DNA of 64,000 nucleotides from Gracilaria domingensis (taxonomy: Eukaryota > Rhodophyta > Florideophyceae > Gracilariales > Gracilariaceae), in the NCBI GenBank assembly GCA_022539475.1, contig VCMS01000011.1:186001-250000 (forward strand), given 5' to 3'. The position numbers and the translations under genes were made by a program. Shown piece after piece: positions 59,905-64,000 of this stretch (position 1 is the stretch's first letter; each line of letters begins with the position of its first letter). Below the pieces are notes generated by a model that did no database searches, was not told the DNA's origin, and saw only the letters and a program-made list of their open reading frames with translations.

Positions 59905-61670
59905 GCATAACTTATGTTATTGTGAACACACCTAATTCTCGGAAAACAATCGGGGGACCCAAACAAAGAAGATGAAGGAGAAGAAAGGATAGAATAGAAA
60001 ACGGTCAGTTTCGTGTACGTCGAGTCAAGAGCGTTTGTCTCGACTTGCAGTTTTCAAGACGTAGATTTGGGGAAACATTTATACTCTTCCGTAGTCTAGA
60101 TTTTATTCCTTCTACTCATGAGCAGGTTGGCAGTCAGCCTATCTATCGATGACTAGAAGCAAGTAAACAATCTTAGGGAGATAGATCATATGAGCGGCAC
60201 AGTCGAGCTCCTAGTCTCCACAACGGAGATCTGTTATCAATACGAGATTCGACTGCAAGATCTATTGGGTGAGGTTGTAGTTACCGGAATTGCTTAGGAG
60301 GTCGTGGTGCACACAGACGTGGGGAACATGCGCCACGTCTCATATTGAGGACGGAGAAAACTCGTGTGTACGTTAGTGCAAAAAAAATGTATTGACCATC
60401 TGCTACCGATAGACTAGGAATGCCTATTTTTAATACCTTTTCTCTGGATGCTTCGATTTCTGGTTTATGACTTTCAAATTAGAATTGACCATGAGCGATT
60501 CATCACCTGATTTGTAAATGAAGTGTGTTAGGCGTTTATCACGGTTGCCCTCTCGGCACAGTTTAAAAGAAACACGTCACCTCTTCTCTGTGTTTTAGGA
60601 AAAAGATTCAAAGAAGAAGCACGTGCCTTGAATAAGTGTCGGGTACAAGTCATAAAAAGTGCATATGCAAAGGCTGGTTAAAACTACACGTATCTACTGG
60701 ACTTTTTTTCATCCCTCAACCTCGACAGCAATATCTTCCAGCTTTTAACAAAGATATTGCAACTTGCCCGCAAAAAGTTGCACTTCGTTCTGAGGAAGAA
60801 ATAGAACATCTCATCATCATGATGTGATGTTCTACCTTCGTAATTCTTCGTGACCTGTATGTGATTCACAAGATCCGCTTGTTGGCTTTGGAAGCCGGCT
60901 GCGGAGTACTGTAAGTTCTCTGGTACTCCTCACATTTCGTCATGGGCACGATAGGCGCGAAGCCCAGGATGCATCCCTGAACCACAGGATAATGGTGCAT
61001 ACCATAGAAAACGAAAGGAAGCGATCTCTCTCAAGAGAAACTGAGAAACAGAGAAACTTTAGCTGTTAATGCTACGGCTTGTGAGCTAAGTCAGATCAAT
61101 GCCATTCTAGAGGTGATTCTTAGGGAAGCATCGAATCCAAAAAGAAGGCTAACTATTTGTTTCCTCCCTATCTTCACACGACGTTGTGTACTTGAGCTTG
61201 GTGTATCCAGTTCGGTAGAGATTCCGCCAAGGTTGGTGTACTTTACCAGGTGAAGCGCCTATCCCTAGTTTCGCACACGAACAATCACCAGGTCGGTTAT
61301 TCGAAAGGCAGTGTGACGTTAGCGAGTCACAGACAGTTTGTGTCGAGTAAAATTCGTTAGTGAGAAAAAGTTTTCGCACCGTACGTTGACTTCCCCCAAT
61401 ACCCTGTCTTTGATACGGAAACACCCCCATCCAACTGTCATGGGGCGAGGCAGTCAGAAGAAGATGCTGGAAATGTAGGTTGAACAGGAACTGGCTTTTG
61501 GTTTGGTGAAGAGAACTTGGACCCTTCCTATCACTTCCTATGACATCTCAAAGGTCGTCATCCCGCCAATCGCTGTATTTTAGCGGATAAAGAATGAGGA
61601 CTGAGTGGTCAATCAGAATGTCAACGGCACTAGTCACGCTCCTCACGCGTGCTTGGCGGAAAAGGTTTGG

Positions 61671-62094
61671 CTAGGGCATATCTCGAGACGAGCGATCTAG
61701 AAACGCAAATCTTTTTGACTTCAATTGTTGACCACGAAGCACATGCACGATAACGACATCACTTTCAAATTTTGTGCTGCAATGCTGCACAGACAACTTC
61801 GCTGAGGAGGTCACGAGCGCTTTCTTAGGCCCCGGGCCCCTTGCATATACTTTCGACAACAGGACAGCCATCAGTCCACAACAAATTGTTGGGCACCAGT
61901 AGCTTGAGCTTCCAGCGAAAATTCGAATCTGTAAGATTGCCAGAATTAGTGGCAACTCGCCACTTGCAAGACAGTTTCTGGGCTGTTGAACTCTCGTTAA
62001 ACAGGTCGTCCGCCATTTGCTGTCTCTTCTGACCTACGGTCACACTTTCTTGCGTCAGTATGGCATGCTTTTTTGTAACCTCGAAAAAATCCAT
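61671..62094 (-). pseudogene. Possible disrupted ORF of unknown family
   Basis: A minus-strand frame from an ATG at 62094 (MDFFEVTKKHAILTQE) runs about 90 codons with balanced composition. It stops at 61825 just where an overlapping frame continues (PKKALVTSSAKLSVQ) to 61671. The two frames would join by a one-base change in the GGGGCCCGGGGCC run near 61830. No family is recognised. It could be chance, a decayed TE gene or an exon. Confidence 0.22.
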
Positions 62095-62984
62095 GTTCCA
62101 CTCTCTCACGCCCACATTGGCCACATGTAGTGGCCTAGAGCAACGGTATGATACAGCCTATATCTACTGTAGGACCAAGCATTCATCACCATGACAATGT
62201 TCGCTACTACAGTACTACTACTACTACGCCAAAAGGAATTGTAAGTTTTAACTACATTGCGTTTCACACTTTTGAACCGTCGAGGTGAGATCTTCGAACC
62301 GTCGGCTGCTCTACACCAATGATTAAAACGTATTAAATAGCAACGTTCTAGCCGCAAATCGTTCTTGAAGAGCTGTCGGTACCCGTCGGTGCAGGCATCG
62401 CAAAACAATTTCGGAACTCAGATTTCCGAAACCAAAAGCCAACTAAAACAACTTTAGAGGACCGATGCAAAAAAGTAGAACAGCATTGAGGGTGATCATG
62501 ATGACATCATGATGACATCATGATGATGGCCAACATTATGATCATGTTCGATTGAGAAGCAGTGCAGAGCTCGAAGTCTTACGTAACGAAATATACTCTA
62601 TGAGTAGATAGATCTAGATTAAAGAAGCCTTCCGAACAATTCGGAACCAAGCAAACCTCTCGTTGCTCAAAGTCATATGTACTTGTCCCCTGGACTGCGG
62701 GCACTACAACAAAGCTAGAGAGAACATCTGCGCAAGACGGAAGAGTGCTCCATTTACAAAACTCGGAATAAACTCATGCAACGAACAACCGTACAAGCAA
62801 TGCGCAAGAAAATCTCACCGGAAACAGAAGCGAAACAACGAAGGGCGTCCCGTCGCGACCTCGAAACATTAAAGTGTTACAAATATTATAAGAACCAAAG
62901 AGCTTCCGCACCAACCTCAACGAAAAACGACATTGTTCATACGGCCACAACTCAAACAGCGCAATGGTATTAAAATATCGTATT

Positions 62985-64000
62985 TCAGACAGGCTGACTT
63001 GGCTCGTCCACGGGCAGTACAGGTGCTGGCGGGACCCTCAAGCTATCGTCCATTCCCAAATGGTCAATTTCAAGCGCGGCCTGTTTCTCGGCGGCGACCG
63101 TCGCATCAAGAGGATAGGCAACGCCACCATGTTTGGACACGTCGTTGCCGATGATTTCTTCCTCAGGGCTGATCCGCAGAATTCCAATAAGATTCATGAA
63201 CAAGAACAAGGGTAGAATCAGCCCAACTGTCCAGAGAGCAATCACGACAACTGCCGCTACATTGGCACCGAGAAGTCGACCTCCGCCAGCGTAGAAGCCG
63301 CCATGGAAGTCTTCGTTACCTCCAATAGGTTCAAAGCCAGCAAGTTCCTGATATTCGCGAACGTTGAACAAGCCTGGACAAAGTGCGCCCCATGCACCCG
63401 CTGCACCGTGGATAGGGAAAGCCTCCAATGGGTCATCAATCTTGAACTTGAGCAAAACCATGGCGGCAAGGATGTAAACCAACGCACCAATGGCGCCAAC
63501 CACAATGGCAATGTATGGGTGAACAAATGCGCAGCAAGCGGTGATAGACACGAGACCGGCGAGAATGCCATTGAGGCAAGCAAGAAGGTCAAAAATGTGA
63601 TCCCGAAGTTTGATAACGATTAGCGTGACCACGCCTCCGGTTGCTCCGGCAAGAGTTGTGGTAACTGCACAACGCTCTGCTACGATATAACCACCACCTG
63701 ACAGTCCGAGAGCGGAACCGGGGTTGAAACCGTACCATCCAAACCAGAGCAGGAAGGTACCCAATGTGGCAAGCGTGGCGGAATGACCGGGGATTGGAAC
63801 AACCTTCCCTTCTGAGTCAAAACGACCAAGTCGAGGTCCCACTACAATGGCACCAACGAGGCCGGCGAAGCCACCAACCATGTGAACAACGGAGCAGCCT
63901 GCGAAGTCAATTGTACCAACCTGGACCTCGTCACCTGCACCATTGGTAACAGTGAAGATCTCAGAAAGCCAGCCGTCTCCTGACCACACCCAGTGTGATA
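62985..64000 (-). CDS. Ammonium transporter (AMT/AmtB family), copy 2, N terminus beyond the window
   Basis: The frame is open from 64000 to a stop at 62985 (338 codons visible, about the C-terminal two thirds). It starts inside HWVW, the first twin-His region, and includes DFAGCSVVHMVGG, LWFGWYGFNPGSALGLSGG, FPIHGAAGAWG and the tail PEEEIIGNDVSKHGGVAYP. The pore residues in view are intact. It is clearly paralogous to copy 1 but diverged along its length and carries a different, Pro-rich end. A 20-residue insert after HWVW (GDGWLSEIFTVTNGAGDEVQ) is longer than in copy 1. The two genes are convergent. Confidence 0.96.
   Translation of the reverse strand, partial: SHWVWSGDGWLSEIFTVTNGAGDEVQVGTIDFAGCSVVHMVGGFAGLVGAIVVGPRLGRFDSEGKVVPIPGHSATLATLGTFLLWFGWYGFNPGSALGLSGGGYIVAERCAVTTTLAGATGGVVTLIVIKLRDHIFDLLACLNGILAGLVSITACCAFVHPYIAIVVGAIGALVYILAAMVLLKFKIDDPLEAFPIHGAAGAWGALCPGLFNVREYQELAGFEPIGGNEDFHGGFYAGGGRLLGANVAAVVVIALWTVGLILPLFLFMNLIGILRISPEEEIIGNDVSKHGGVAYPLDATVAAEKQAALEIDHLGMDDSLRVPPAPVLPVDEPSQPV

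Larger units (their letters stand above)
57943..62984. other. TE-bearing intergenic island between two AMT genes
   Basis: 5 kb without a firm gene. It contains a 68-bp tandem duplication (58726-58861), a hAT-type element (58992-59904), ATCATGATGAT patches at 60809-60826 and 62497-62545, and a possible broken ORF on the minus strand near 61671-62094. Low GC and many short motif-free ORFs suggest non-coding DNA. Confidence 0.55.

Overview
The window is nuclear DNA of a eukaryote with a compact, intron-poor genome. Its genes encode HisRS, RFC1, a proteasome beta subunit, tubulin cofactor C, a Sec20-type SNARE, a HIRA-complex (HPC2/ubinuclein) protein and a LIN9/DREAM subunit. Six introns can be placed exactly, all 83-114 nt with GTAAGT or GTACGT donors. 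A DUF1995 protein and an ABC half-transporter with a plastid-like leader suggest a photosynthetic host. Together with ammonium transporters, a GH1 glucosidase, a Hedgehog-type Hint protein and low intron density, this fits a unicellular red alga. That assignment is inference; no lineage-diagnostic marker is present.

Layout. 0-8.2 kb: the 5' end of a LIN9-like gene runs off the left edge. It is followed by a ubiquitin-like/thioredoxin/PUB/STI1/UIM fusion, a PP2C-fold protein that has lost its metal-binding aspartates, and an ADP-ribose-type Nudix hydrolase. 9-17.5 kb: three co-directional minus-strand genes (HPC2/ubinuclein-like, an EGF-TM protein, and an EGF-TM-RING protein only 51 bp beyond it) face a Sec20-like SNARE with a roughly 770-residue repetitive tail. 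18-23.3 kb: an M13 metallopeptidase, a protein with three C-terminal SUMO-interaction motifs, and a frame-broken tubulin cofactor C. 23.3-27.5 kb: a gene-poor stretch holding a hAT-type transposon with a perfect 8-bp target duplication. 27.5-41.8 kb: a secreted Hedgehog-Hint protein, proteasome beta-4 (PSMB2), a second EGF-TM-RING protein, RFC1, a tetraspanin-like protein and HisRS. 43-45 kb: a Cys-rich secreted-protein gene split by a truncated non-LTR retroelement flanked by a 7-bp duplication. 46.5-57.9 kb: a mitochondrial/plastid ABC half-transporter with a 19-nt microexon, a GH1 beta-glucosidase, a WDR20/CreC-like WD40 protein, a DUF1995 protein sharing a very GC-rich divergent promoter with it, and an ammonium transporter. 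58-64 kb: a TE-bearing island with a second hAT element, then a second ammonium transporter running off the right edge, tail to tail with the first.

The genes do not form one pathway. Several form themes. Ubiquitin/SUMO and protein quality control: the UBL-TRX-PUB protein, PSMB2, two RING proteins, the WDR20-like protein and the poly-SIM protein. Chromatin and replication: LIN9, HPC2 and RFC1. Nitrogen supply: two AMTs. The strongest unusual signals are the pseudophosphatase, the UBL-TRX-PUB fusion, the EGF-TM-RING family, the Sec20 tail, the Hog protein, and the two hAT elements whose ends are built from GATTGCAATC palindromes.
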